64,000 nucleotides of DNA, taken from contig NZ_CP132313.1 of the NCBI RefSeq assembly GCF_030733845.1, forward strand, positions 124,001 through 188,000, in the 5' to 3' direction. The DNA is from Shinella zoogloeoides (lineage in GTDB: Bacteria; Pseudomonadota; Alphaproteobacteria; Rhizobiales; Rhizobiaceae). Below the pieces are notes generated by a model that worked only from the letters and a program-made list of their open reading frames with translations, made no database searches and was not told where the DNA came from. The position numbers and the translations under genes were made by a program. Shown here piece after piece: positions 1-6,901 of the stretch. Numbering within the stretch: the first letter of the stretch is position 1; every line of letters begins with the position of its first letter.

Positions 1-692
1 TTCAGCCGGCGTGCATGGAGGATTGCGATCGGCAGGACGACCGCAAAGCCGATGGCGGCCGGCACGACATGCGACCAGGTGCGTGTGTTGAGCGAGCCGG
101 CGAGCCAGAGCTGGGCGGACGCCGCCTGGTCGAGATCGCCGCTCACCAGCAGGATCGTGTTGACGCCGGAGAGCGTTGCGCCGACGCCGATGCCGACCAG
201 CACGAGCCGGTAGCCGCCGGTGGAACGCCCCTTGCGGGCGAGCAGGAAGACCGCGACGGCGGTGAGGACGCCTGACAGGACGGCCGCCACCGACGTCTCG
301 AACGGCCCGGCATCCAGCAGCATGATCTGCACGATCGCCCCGGTCGCCGCCCCCGTCGTGAAGCCGATCACATCGGGCGAGCCGAGTGCGTTGCGTGAGA
401 TGGACTGGAAGATCGACCCCGCCATGCCGAGCGCGCCGCCGACGAGGATGGCCGTCAGCAGGCGCGGCAGCCGGATGCGCAGGAGGACGCGCTCGGCCTT
501 GGCATTGTCCCCCTGCCCGGAGAGCACCGCCAGAACCTCGCCGGCGCTGAAGGACAGGGTGCCGCTGCCGAGGAGCAGGATGGCGAAGGCGGCAAGGACC
601 AGTGCCAGCACGCCGCAAAGCACGACGACCCTCGGCCGCCAGCGAAACGACAGCGACCCGACCCGGCGGACGGAGGCGGGCGCGGTTCTCAT
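1..692 (-). CDS. FecCD-family iron-chelate ABC permease, C-terminally cut by window edge
   Basis: The complement reads as a polytopic membrane protein starting MRTAPASVRRVG and running off the window after about 230 residues. Visible stretches such as LRIRLPRLLTAILVGGALGMAGSIFQ and RNALGSPDVIGFTTGA are the conserved pore-region pattern of BtuC/FecCD permeases, which move ferric siderophores across the inner membrane. Its ATG overlaps the stop of the upstream permease in an ATGA arrangement (689-692), so the two subunits are probably translationally coupled and form a heterodimer. The plus-strand open frames here are shadows. The 3' end lies outside the window. Confidence 0.9.
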   Translation of the reverse strand, partial: MRTAPASVRRVGSLSFRWRPRVVVLCGVLALVLAAFAILLLGSGTLSFSAGEVLAVLSGQGDNAKAERVLLRIRLPRLLTAILVGGALGMAGSIFQSISRNALGSPDVIGFTTGAATGAIVQIMLLDAGPFETSVAAVLSGVLTAVAVFLLARKGRSTGGYRLVLVGIGVGATLSGVNTILLVSGDLDQAASAQLWLAGSLNTRTWSHVVPAAIGFAVVLPIAILHARRL

Positions 693-1729
693 AGCTGCTT
701 CAGCCGGAACTTGCGGACGATGAGGATGAAGAACGGCCCGCCGACCAGCGCGGTGACGATCCCCGCCGCGATTTCCTCCGGCGCGACGATCACTCGGCCG
801 AGGCAATCGGCGCCGAGCAGCAGGATGGCGGCGAAAAGGGCCGAATAGGGAAGCAGCCAGCGATAATCCGGACCGGTAATGGTGCGGGCGAGGTGCGGCG
901 CCACCAGGCCGACGAAGCCGATGGGACCGGCCGCGGCCGTCGCCGCACCGGCAAGCAGCATCACCGAGAAACACGCGAGGACCAGCGTGAGGCGGGTATC
1001 GAGGCCGAGCGCCTTGCCGAGGTCTTCCCCAAGGGCGATGGCATTGAGGTTTGCGGCGATGGCGAACGCAGTTCCAAGACCGCAGGCCGTCGCGACGGCG
1101 AGGATGGCGGCGATGTCGAAACCGCGCCCGGCGACCGACCCCGCCGCCCAATTGCGGAAATTGTCGAGCACCGAGAGCGGCGCATTGATCAGCACGATGC
1201 CGGTGACCGCGCCCAGCATGACCGAGAGGCCGGCACCGGCCAGCACCAGTCGCACCGGGTTCGTGCCGGTTTCATGCGCGCGCCCGAGCAGGAAGACGGC
1301 AACTCCCGCAAGCCCCGCGCCGGCAACGCCGAACCAGACATAGCCGGCCATGGTCGTTGCACCGAAAAGGCAGGCGCCGAGCACGACCGCGACGGCAGCG
1401 CCGGCATTGACGCCGAGCAGCCCGGGTTCGGCCAGCGGATTGCGCGTGACCGCCTGCATCACCGCCCCGGCGACGCCGAGAGCAAGGCCGGCAAGCAGCG
1501 CGACCGCAGTTCTCGGCAAGCGCAGGGTCCAGACGATCAGGTGGCGGTCGTCGCGCGCGTCATGGGCGAAAATCGCATCGAGAACGGCCTGGAGGGGGAT
1601 GGGCCGCGACCCGAAGGCGAGGCTGGCGAGGGAGAGCAGGACAAGCACGGCAAGGCCGGCGACAAGGCCGGCAAGCCGCCGCCTTCGGCGCGCGCAACTC
1701 TGTGCCCGACCCGAAACCGCCGCGGTCAT
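689..1729 (-). CDS. FecCD-family iron-chelate ABC permease
   Basis: This 346-residue hydrophobic protein has an arginine-rich cytoplasmic start followed by about ten predicted membrane spans. The pattern LRLPRTAVALLAGLALGVAGAVMQ ... RNPLAEPGLLGVNAGA is the BtuC/FhuB/FecC permease signature, and GPIGFVGLVAPHLAR near residue 270 is the ATPase-contact region. The start ATG (1727-1729) overlaps the stop of the upstream binding-protein gene, and its own stop overlaps the next permease. It is inferred to be one half of the inner-membrane channel served by the ATPase at 3756-4577. The exact siderophore cannot be read from the sequence. Confidence 0.93.
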   Translation of the reverse strand: MTAAVSGRAQSCARRRRRLAGLVAGLAVLVLLSLASLAFGSRPIPLQAVLDAIFAHDARDDRHLIVWTLRLPRTAVALLAGLALGVAGAVMQAVTRNPLAEPGLLGVNAGAAVAVVLGACLFGATTMAGYVWFGVAGAGLAGVAVFLLGRAHETGTNPVRLVLAGAGLSVMLGAVTGIVLINAPLSVLDNFRNWAAGSVAGRGFDIAAILAVATACGLGTAFAIAANLNAIALGEDLGKALGLDTRLTLVLACFSVMLLAGAATAAAGPIGFVGLVAPHLARTITGPDYRWLLPYSALFAAILLLGADCLGRVIVAPEEIAAGIVTALVGGPFFILIVRKFRLKQL

Positions 1730-2709
1730 CGGTTCTTCAGGGACCGGGCCACCGTGTCGATCATCTGCCGGCCGGAATAGTAGTCGATGCGGAAGGAGGT
1801 CGGCCCGAGCGGATAGACCCGCTTGCCCATCACGGCAGGAAGGTTGGCGAGGACGGGATCTGCGAGGAAGGCCCCGACATCGTCCTCCGTCGCGCGCAGC
1901 AGGAAGATCGTCTCGCCGGCAATCGCCGCCGGCAGGTTCTCCTGCGAGATGAACTCGAAATCGGAGGCGCGCGTTACCTGGCCGCGCAGGCTCTCGGGCA
2001 GGCCGACCACCGTCATGCCAAGCGCGGAGAGAAGCTGCGCCTGCGGGCTCGCGGGCTTGCTGACGGAATAGCTGCCGCCGATATTGTAGCCGACGATGCT
2101 GACCGGCTCTTCGACGGACGGCAATGTGGCCGCGACCTCCGCCGCATAGGCATCGAACCGGCGGATAGCATCGGCCGCCTGGTCTTCAAGGCCGGTGGTC
2201 CTGCCGAGCGCGCGAGCGATATCCTGCCAGCTTTGGTTGGAGTAGTTGACGACGATGGCCGGAATACCCTGCGCCTCGAGCTCGGCATAATGCTGCGCGA
2301 CGCTGTCGGCGCCCGTCGCCGAGATGACCAGCAGGTCCGGTTCGGCGCCGATCACGGCCTCGATATCGAATTCGAGCTTGCCGTAAAGCACCTCGACCCC
2401 ACGCTCGTCGGCGACGCCAGCCCATTGCGAGAAGAAGCCCTTGTCATCCGTCAGCACGCTCGGCGTCGTCGCGGCGCTGGCGACGACCGGCGCGCCGATG
2501 GCGAGCAGGATGCCGGTGAGGCTCGGCGCGGTCGAGACGATGCGCTGCGGCCGGGCCGACAGGGTGAGTTCCCCGGCGTCGTGGCGCACGGCGCGCGGCC
2601 ATGCCTCTTCGGCACGTGGCGCGCGCAACGGCAGGAGCGCGGTGGCGGCAAGGCCGAGGGCGGACGTCAGGAAGGTGCGGCGGAGGGTCATGGGTCGTGT
2701 CCGTGCCAT
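1726..2709 (-). CDS. Iron-siderophore ABC transporter substrate-binding protein (FecB/FhuD type)
   Basis: The product is about 327 residues, starting MARTRPMTLRRTFLTSALGLAA, a twin-arginine-like export signal followed by an Ala-rich cleavage region. The mature part has the RIVSTAPSLTGILLAIGAPVVASA opening and the paired lobes of cluster VIII periplasmic binding proteins. ATG at 2709 was chosen because it keeps the whole signal peptide and starts just after the upstream gene ends; ATG at 2691 is an alternative, and longer forms would run into the upstream gene. It captures a ferric chelate in the periplasm and delivers it to the FecCD permeases, to which it is coupled by a 4-base overlap. Confidence 0.88.
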   Translation of the reverse strand: MARTRPMTLRRTFLTSALGLAATALLPLRAPRAEEAWPRAVRHDAGELTLSARPQRIVSTAPSLTGILLAIGAPVVASAATTPSVLTDDKGFFSQWAGVADERGVEVLYGKLEFDIEAVIGAEPDLLVISATGADSVAQHYAELEAQGIPAIVVNYSNQSWQDIARALGRTTGLEDQAADAIRRFDAYAAEVAATLPSVEEPVSIVGYNIGGSYSVSKPASPQAQLLSALGMTVVGLPESLRGQVTRASDFEFISQENLPAAIAGETIFLLRATEDDVGAFLADPVLANLPAVMGKRVYPLGPTSFRIDYYSGRQMIDTVARSLKNR

Positions 2710-2719
2710 TTGTTCGGCG

Positions 2720-3607
2720 TCAGGCGAGAACGTCGAGATCGTCCATCTGACGCAGTCCGCCCCCTTCGGCGCGGACCGCCTCATACTGCTGAAGCCGCAT
2801 GCGGTCGATGTCGGAACTGCTCATGCCCTTGCGCCAGTAGCCGAAGACGCGCACGCGATCCTTCGGCAGGCCGCATTCCTCGGTGAAATAGGCGCGGATG
2901 GCGCGGATATCCTGGCGCTCTCCCGCCGCCCAGATCATGCGGTCCTGCGGATCGGGCAAGGCGCGGGCGGCGGCGACGAGCTTTCCGGTCGTGCCGGGCT
3001 CTTCGTCCGGGCCGCGCAGCAGGAGGTGCCGCTCGACGCCCTCGACCTCCGGCAGTTCGTCGAAGGCGGCGCGGTCGGCGGTTTCGACGTAAAGGTCGCC
3101 GTGGCTTCCCTTCTGCCAGGTGCTGAGGATCGCATGAATGGCCGGGATGGCGGTTTCGTCGGCAAAGAGGGCGATGTCGCCCCCGGAGGCATGGTCTGGC
3201 AGGAAATGCGGCCGGGGCCCGACGAGATGGATGGAGCTGCCGACAGCCGCGCGCTCCAGCCAGCGCATGGCGGGACTGTCGTCGGCATGGATCACGAAAT
3301 CGATGTCGACCTCGCTGCGGGCTTCGTCGAAGGAGCGGATCGTATAGACGCGCGATACCGGGCGCTGGCCTTCCGGGCTCTCGACTTCGAGGCGCACGGC
3401 AAGATTGGGCCGGCGCCACGGGGCGGGATCGGCCGGGGCGATGCGGCCGGTGACGCGGATGACGGAGGGCACCGGGCGCGCCAAGGCGACCACTTCCATC
3501 GACAGCCGTTCCATGCTGCCCATATGGTCTTCCTGCGCCAGCAGGTTGCTGCGATCTTCGACACTCTCGTTGCGCGGCATGGCCATGGTGCCCGTGTCTC
3601 CTGTCAT
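2720..3607 (-). CDS. Siderophore-interacting protein (FAD-dependent ferric-chelate reductase)
   Basis: This 295-residue protein carries the family hallmark SRVYTIRSFD, the RxYT-type FAD-binding motif of the ferredoxin-reductase-like barrel, and ends with the FGYWRKG motif typical of SIP proteins such as ViuB and YqjH. These cytoplasmic enzymes use a reduced nicotinamide or ferredoxin to reduce iron in imported ferric siderophores and so release it. It is first in a minus-strand operon with the binding protein and permeases. The start is uncertain: ATG at 3607 has its purine-rich stretch too close, and ATGs at 3586 or 3580 are possible. Confidence 0.9.
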   Translation of the reverse strand: MTGDTGTMAMPRNESVEDRSNLLAQEDHMGSMERLSMEVVALARPVPSVIRVTGRIAPADPAPWRRPNLAVRLEVESPEGQRPVSRVYTIRSFDEARSEVDIDFVIHADDSPAMRWLERAAVGSSIHLVGPRPHFLPDHASGGDIALFADETAIPAIHAILSTWQKGSHGDLYVETADRAAFDELPEVEGVERHLLLRGPDEEPGTTGKLVAAARALPDPQDRMIWAAGERQDIRAIRAYFTEECGLPKDRVRVFGYWRKGMSSSDIDRMRLQQYEAVRAEGGGLRQMDDLDVLA

Positions 3608-3691
3608 CCCTCACATTGCGGCGCAAACGGTTGCCTGAGGCAGCCAAACAGCGCTAAAACATGAGTAATTAAGTCCATATTGTTTGTCCAT

Positions 3692-3713
3692 ATTGCAGAA
3701 TGCATTCTGCAAT
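3692..3713. promoter_or_regulatory. Perfect 22-bp palindrome in divergent iron-uptake promoter region
   Basis: The sequence is an exact inverted repeat with 11-base half ATTGCAGAATG. It lies between the divergently transcribed reductase operon and the ATPase operon, just downstream of a tandem copy of GTCCATATTG at 3673-3682 and 3686-3695. Position and symmetry fit the binding site of a dimeric repressor acting on both operons. It does not obviously match the RirA, Irr or alphaproteobacterial Fur boxes I know, so the regulator is unassigned. Confidence 0.6.
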
Positions 3714-3755
3714 GCAATACGGTATCGCCGCCCGCCGACCGCTGGAAGAACAGCC

Positions 3756-4577
3756 ATGACCCACCGCCTTCATGCCAGCTCCGTGACGTTGCGTTACGAC
3801 GAGCGAACCATATCGAGCGACCTGACGATCGCCATTCCGGACGGCTCCTTCACCGTCATCGTCGGGCCGAATGCCTGCGGGAAATCGACCCTCTTGCGCG
3901 CCATGGCGAGGCTGCTCGCGCCGTCAACCGGCGAGATGATCCTCGACGGCAGGAGCATCGGCGCGTTTGCGACGCGCGAGATCGCGCGCCGGCTCGGCCT
4001 CCTGCCGCAGAGCGCAACGGCACCCTCCGGCATTACGGTCGCCGACCTCGTGGGCCGGGGACGCTACCCGCACCAGTCGTTCTTCCGCCAATGGTCGAAG
4101 GCTGACGAAGCGGCCGTTATGGCGGCCATGCAGGCGACCCGCATCACCGATCTTTCCGATCGGCTGGTCGACGAACTGTCCGGCGGGCAGCGCCAGCGCG
4201 TCTGGGTCGCCATGGTCCTGGCGCAGGAAACGCCGATCCTGCTGCTCGACGAGCCGACCACCTTCCTCGACATCGCCCACCAGATCGAACTGCTGGAACT
4301 TTTGGCCGACCTCAATGCCGAAGGACGGACCGTCGTCGCCGTGCTGCACGACCTCAACCATGCCTGCCGCTACGCCTCCCACCTCGTCGCCATGCGCGAC
4401 GGCGCGATCCTTGCCGAGGGGCGCCCCGCCGAGGTGGTGACGGAAGCCCTGGTCGAGGCGGTGTTCGGCCTGCCCTGCATCGTCATCGACGATCCGGTTT
4501 CACACACGCCGCTCATCGTGCCGCTCGGGCGCCACCGTCCGGCACACCCGCGGCAGGAAAGGATTTCGGCACCATGA
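3756..4577 (+). CDS. Iron-chelate ABC transporter ATP-binding protein (FecE/FepC type)
   Basis: This 273-residue ATPase shows Walker A GPNACGKST near residues 36-44 (an Ala replaces the more usual Gly), the signature ELSGGQRQRVW, Walker B ILLLDEPTTFLD and the switch histidine in VLHDLNHACRYASH. ATG 3756 is chosen because GGAAG lies 8 bases upstream; the longer open frame begins with TTG inside the direct-repeat and palindrome region and is unlikely. It powers the FecCD permeases encoded on the opposite strand. Its stop overlaps the start of the flavin monooxygenase gene (ATGA at 4574-4577), tying chelate uptake to that enzyme. Confidence 0.93.
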   Translation: MTHRLHASSVTLRYDERTISSDLTIAIPDGSFTVIVGPNACGKSTLLRAMARLLAPSTGEMILDGRSIGAFATREIARRLGLLPQSATAPSGITVADLVGRGRYPHQSFFRQWSKADEAAVMAAMQATRITDLSDRLVDELSGGQRQRVWVAMVLAQETPILLLDEPTTFLDIAHQIELLELLADLNAEGRTVVAVLHDLNHACRYASHLVAMRDGAILAEGRPAEVVTEALVEAVFGLPCIVIDDPVSHTPLIVPLGRHRPAHPRQERISAP

Positions 4578-5857
4578 CCGACAGACAGCTTCATATCGGC
4601 CTGTGCCTCACCGAGACATGGCTGCAGGGCCGCGCGCCGGAGGATGCGGAGCTTGACGAACAGCGGCAAGATCCGGCCGGCTTCTACATCAGGCTGGCGC
4701 AGGCGGCCGAGCGGGCCAAGCTCGACTTCGTCTTCAAGCCGGACGTACTGGTCATGCGGCGCGGCAAATCGGGCACGTCGCCCTCCTTCGTCGGACTGGA
4801 CCTGACGGTGCTGCTCGCCGCCATTTCCACGGCCACAAGGCGCATCGGCCTCGTCACGACCGCCTCGACGACCTTCAACCCGCCCTATGTCGTCGCCCGC
4901 CAGATCCAGTCGCTGCACTGGATCAGCAACGGGCGCGCCGCCTGGAACATCGTTACCTCGATCGAGGGCGCGGAGAATTTCGGCGATGCACCGATGCCGC
5001 CGCCGCAGGAGCGCTACCGCAAGGCCGCGGAGTTCACCGATCTCGTCCGCCGCCTTTGGCGGAGCTATCCGCATGCGGCGCTGGAGGGCAAGGCCGAGCC
5101 TGCCGCGATCGACCACCGGGGCGAATTCTTCAGCGTCAAGGGACCGCTGAACGTGCCCGGCCATGCCAGCGGCCCGCCGCCGCTGTTCCAGGCCGGCGCC
5201 TCGGAGATCGGGCGGGATTTTGCGGCCTCGGTGGCGGATGCGACCTTTGCCTCGACCCCCGACATGGCCGCTGCCCTCGACCTTCGCAACGACCTGCGCG
5301 CGCGCGCGCAAAAACATGGACGAACCGATGCGCCGCGTATCCTGCCGGGCCTCTACTTCTTCCTGGCGCAAACGCGGGAGGAAGCCGCCGCCATGCACCG
5401 GCGCGCCCATGCGCATCTGACGCCTGCGCAACGCCTCGATGCCGTGAAGACCATTCTCGGCCTCGACCTCTCGCATCTGCCGCCCGGCGCGCGCGTCACC
5501 GCCGACCTCCTGCCGACGGACGACCGGCCGGTGCGCAGCCGCACCCATGCCGACCTGCTGCGCCGCTACATAGAGAACAACGAACCCTTGCTGGAAGACC
5601 TGCTGGCGCGGCCGGAAGTGGTCGGCTCGGCGCATTGGGTCTGCGTCGGCACCGTCGAGGATGTCGCCGCCGAGATTGCGGAATGGTTCGAGGCCGGCGC
5701 GATCGACGGCTTCATCGCGCTGCCGGGCGGCTCGCTGGAATCGCTACGCCTGTTCCTCGACGACCTCGTGCCGCTTCTGGTACGCCGTGGCCTGTTCCGC
5801 GCGGACTACGACGGCGAGACGCTGCGGGCGCATCTGCGCATCGGTGAGGACGCGTGA
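4574..5857 (+). CDS. LLM-class FMN-dependent monooxygenase (NtaA/SnaA/DszA type)
   Basis: The 427-residue product begins RQLHIGLCL and carries the flavin-dependent (beta/alpha)8-barrel pattern, including SLHWISNGRAAWNIVTS and GPLNVPGHASGPPPLFQAGAS, which places it with the nitrilotriacetate/EDTA/dibenzothiophene-sulfone monooxygenase branch rather than with luciferase itself. Such enzymes use reduced FMN supplied by a separate reductase to oxidise C-N or C-S bonds. Translational coupling to a ferric-chelate ATPase suggests that the substrate is the imported chelator or siderophore, perhaps opened oxidatively after iron release. No flavin reductase of the NtaB type is adjacent. The function is inferred from family and context. 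Confidence 0.85.
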   Translation: MTDRQLHIGLCLTETWLQGRAPEDAELDEQRQDPAGFYIRLAQAAERAKLDFVFKPDVLVMRRGKSGTSPSFVGLDLTVLLAAISTATRRIGLVTTASTTFNPPYVVARQIQSLHWISNGRAAWNIVTSIEGAENFGDAPMPPPQERYRKAAEFTDLVRRLWRSYPHAALEGKAEPAAIDHRGEFFSVKGPLNVPGHASGPPPLFQAGASEIGRDFAASVADATFASTPDMAAALDLRNDLRARAQKHGRTDAPRILPGLYFFLAQTREEAAAMHRRAHAHLTPAQRLDAVKTILGLDLSHLPPGARVTADLLPTDDRPVRSRTHADLLRRYIENNEPLLEDLLARPEVVGSAHWVCVGTVEDVAAEIAEWFEAGAIDGFIALPGGSLESLRLFLDDLVPLLVRRGLFRADYDGETLRAHLRIGEDA

Positions 5858-5929
5858 TACGGGGCGTGTGCTAAGTTTGCCCCTCACCTATTCCTGGAAG
5901 GTCACCCAGCAGCTTGACGAGGCGTCGGC

Positions 5930-6721
5930 TCAGGTCCCGCCCGAATCCCGCGTCGCCTGCCGCGCCGCCTCGATCAGCGCAGCGCCATGTCCTTCGCTTT
6001 CGGCTGTCTCGACGAAGGAAACCGTCGTGACCACGCAACAGATATCCCCATAGACGTCGAAAACCGGCGCGGCCTTACCGGTCAGCGCGGAGAACAGCCG
6101 TTCGTTCAATTCGGCGCCACCGGCACGGCGGACGTCCTCCAGCACGCCCGGCGCCGGCGCGCGGCCGCGAAAGGCATCCGGCTGCAGCCGCCGCACCGCC
6201 TCGATCCGCTCCGCCGGCAGGTAGGCCTGGAACACCAGCCCGCAGGCGGTGTTGTCGAGCGGCAGGACATCGCCAAGCGTCACGGTGCTGATGGCAAACC
6301 GGGCGCTGCGATACCATTGCACGATGGTCGGCCCGCGGTCGGTCCAGATCGCGACGCCGCAGCTTGCCGCAATGCGCGAGGCCATGGATTTCATGTGTCG
6401 CGCGGCGACCGCCACGGGATCGATGCGCTTCAGCGCGCTGATGCCGATATTGAGCGATGCCGGGCCAAGATCGTAGCAGCCGGTGACCTGATCCTGTGCG
6501 ACCAGCCCTTCGCGCACCAGACTCTGCATGTAGCGGTGGGCGGTGGAGCGGCCGGTTCCGGCACGGCGTGCGAGCTCCACCAGCGGCAGTTCTCCGTCGG
6601 ATGCAGCGAGGATGTTGAGGAACCGCGACGCGATCGACACGGACTGGATGATGCCGGCCCGCTTCTCGCTCGCGGCATCCGACAGCTCGTCCGCACTTTC
6701 TTCGAATTCGTTCAACGACAT
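5930..6721 (-). CDS. IclR-family transcriptional regulator
   Basis: The protein has an N-terminal winged helix (IQSVSIASRFLNILAAS ... LARRAGTGRSTAHRYMQSLVREGLV) and a C-terminal effector-binding GAF-like domain (LALGD-type segment TVTLGDVLPLDNTACGLVFQAYLP). ATG 6721 gives 263 residues with a normal length before the helix; a GTG at 6790 would add 23 residues of poor composition. It is convergent with the monooxygenase gene and divergent from the TonB-dependent receptor, so it probably controls the receptor and perhaps the uptake genes in response to a small aromatic or organic-acid-like ligand. Confidence 0.88.
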   Translation of the reverse strand: MSLNEFEESADELSDAASEKRAGIIQSVSIASRFLNILAASDGELPLVELARRAGTGRSTAHRYMQSLVREGLVAQDQVTGCYDLGPASLNIGISALKRIDPVAVAARHMKSMASRIAASCGVAIWTDRGPTIVQWYRSARFAISTVTLGDVLPLDNTACGLVFQAYLPAERIEAVRRLQPDAFRGRAPAPGVLEDVRRAGGAELNERLFSALTGKAAPVFDVYGDICCVVTTVSFVETAESEGHGAALIEAARQATRDSGGT

Positions 6722-6867
6722 CCTCCCGTCAACACGGTCCGGCGCTTTCGGCTTGACGCAGCAGCGCCGGCACTGTTGCGGATATGACACGGCTTGCGCC
6801 TGACGGCAATCTGCTCATTATGTGGAAAGCATTCCCTATTGCGGAACATTCATACTCTCGCTACTCC

Positions 6868-6890
6868 AACATGAGTGGAATACTCATGTT
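6868..6890. promoter_or_regulatory. Inverted repeat upstream of the TonB-dependent receptor
   Basis: AACATGAGT and ACTCATGTT form perfect 9-base arms separated by GGAAT, ending 11 bases before the receptor start codon. Just upstream, at 6822-6848, are alternating GGAA and TTCC blocks reminiscent of IclR-type operators. The inverted repeat could be an operator or a structure in the leader that touches the ribosome-binding site; which one cannot be settled by eye. Confidence 0.5.
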
Positions 6891-6901
6891 TAGGGGTTGT
6901 T

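Noticed and set aside
4370..5635. 421-codon minus-strand open frame opposite the flavin monooxygenase
   Set aside because: Antisense shadow of a strongly supported gene; the protein has no recognisable domain.
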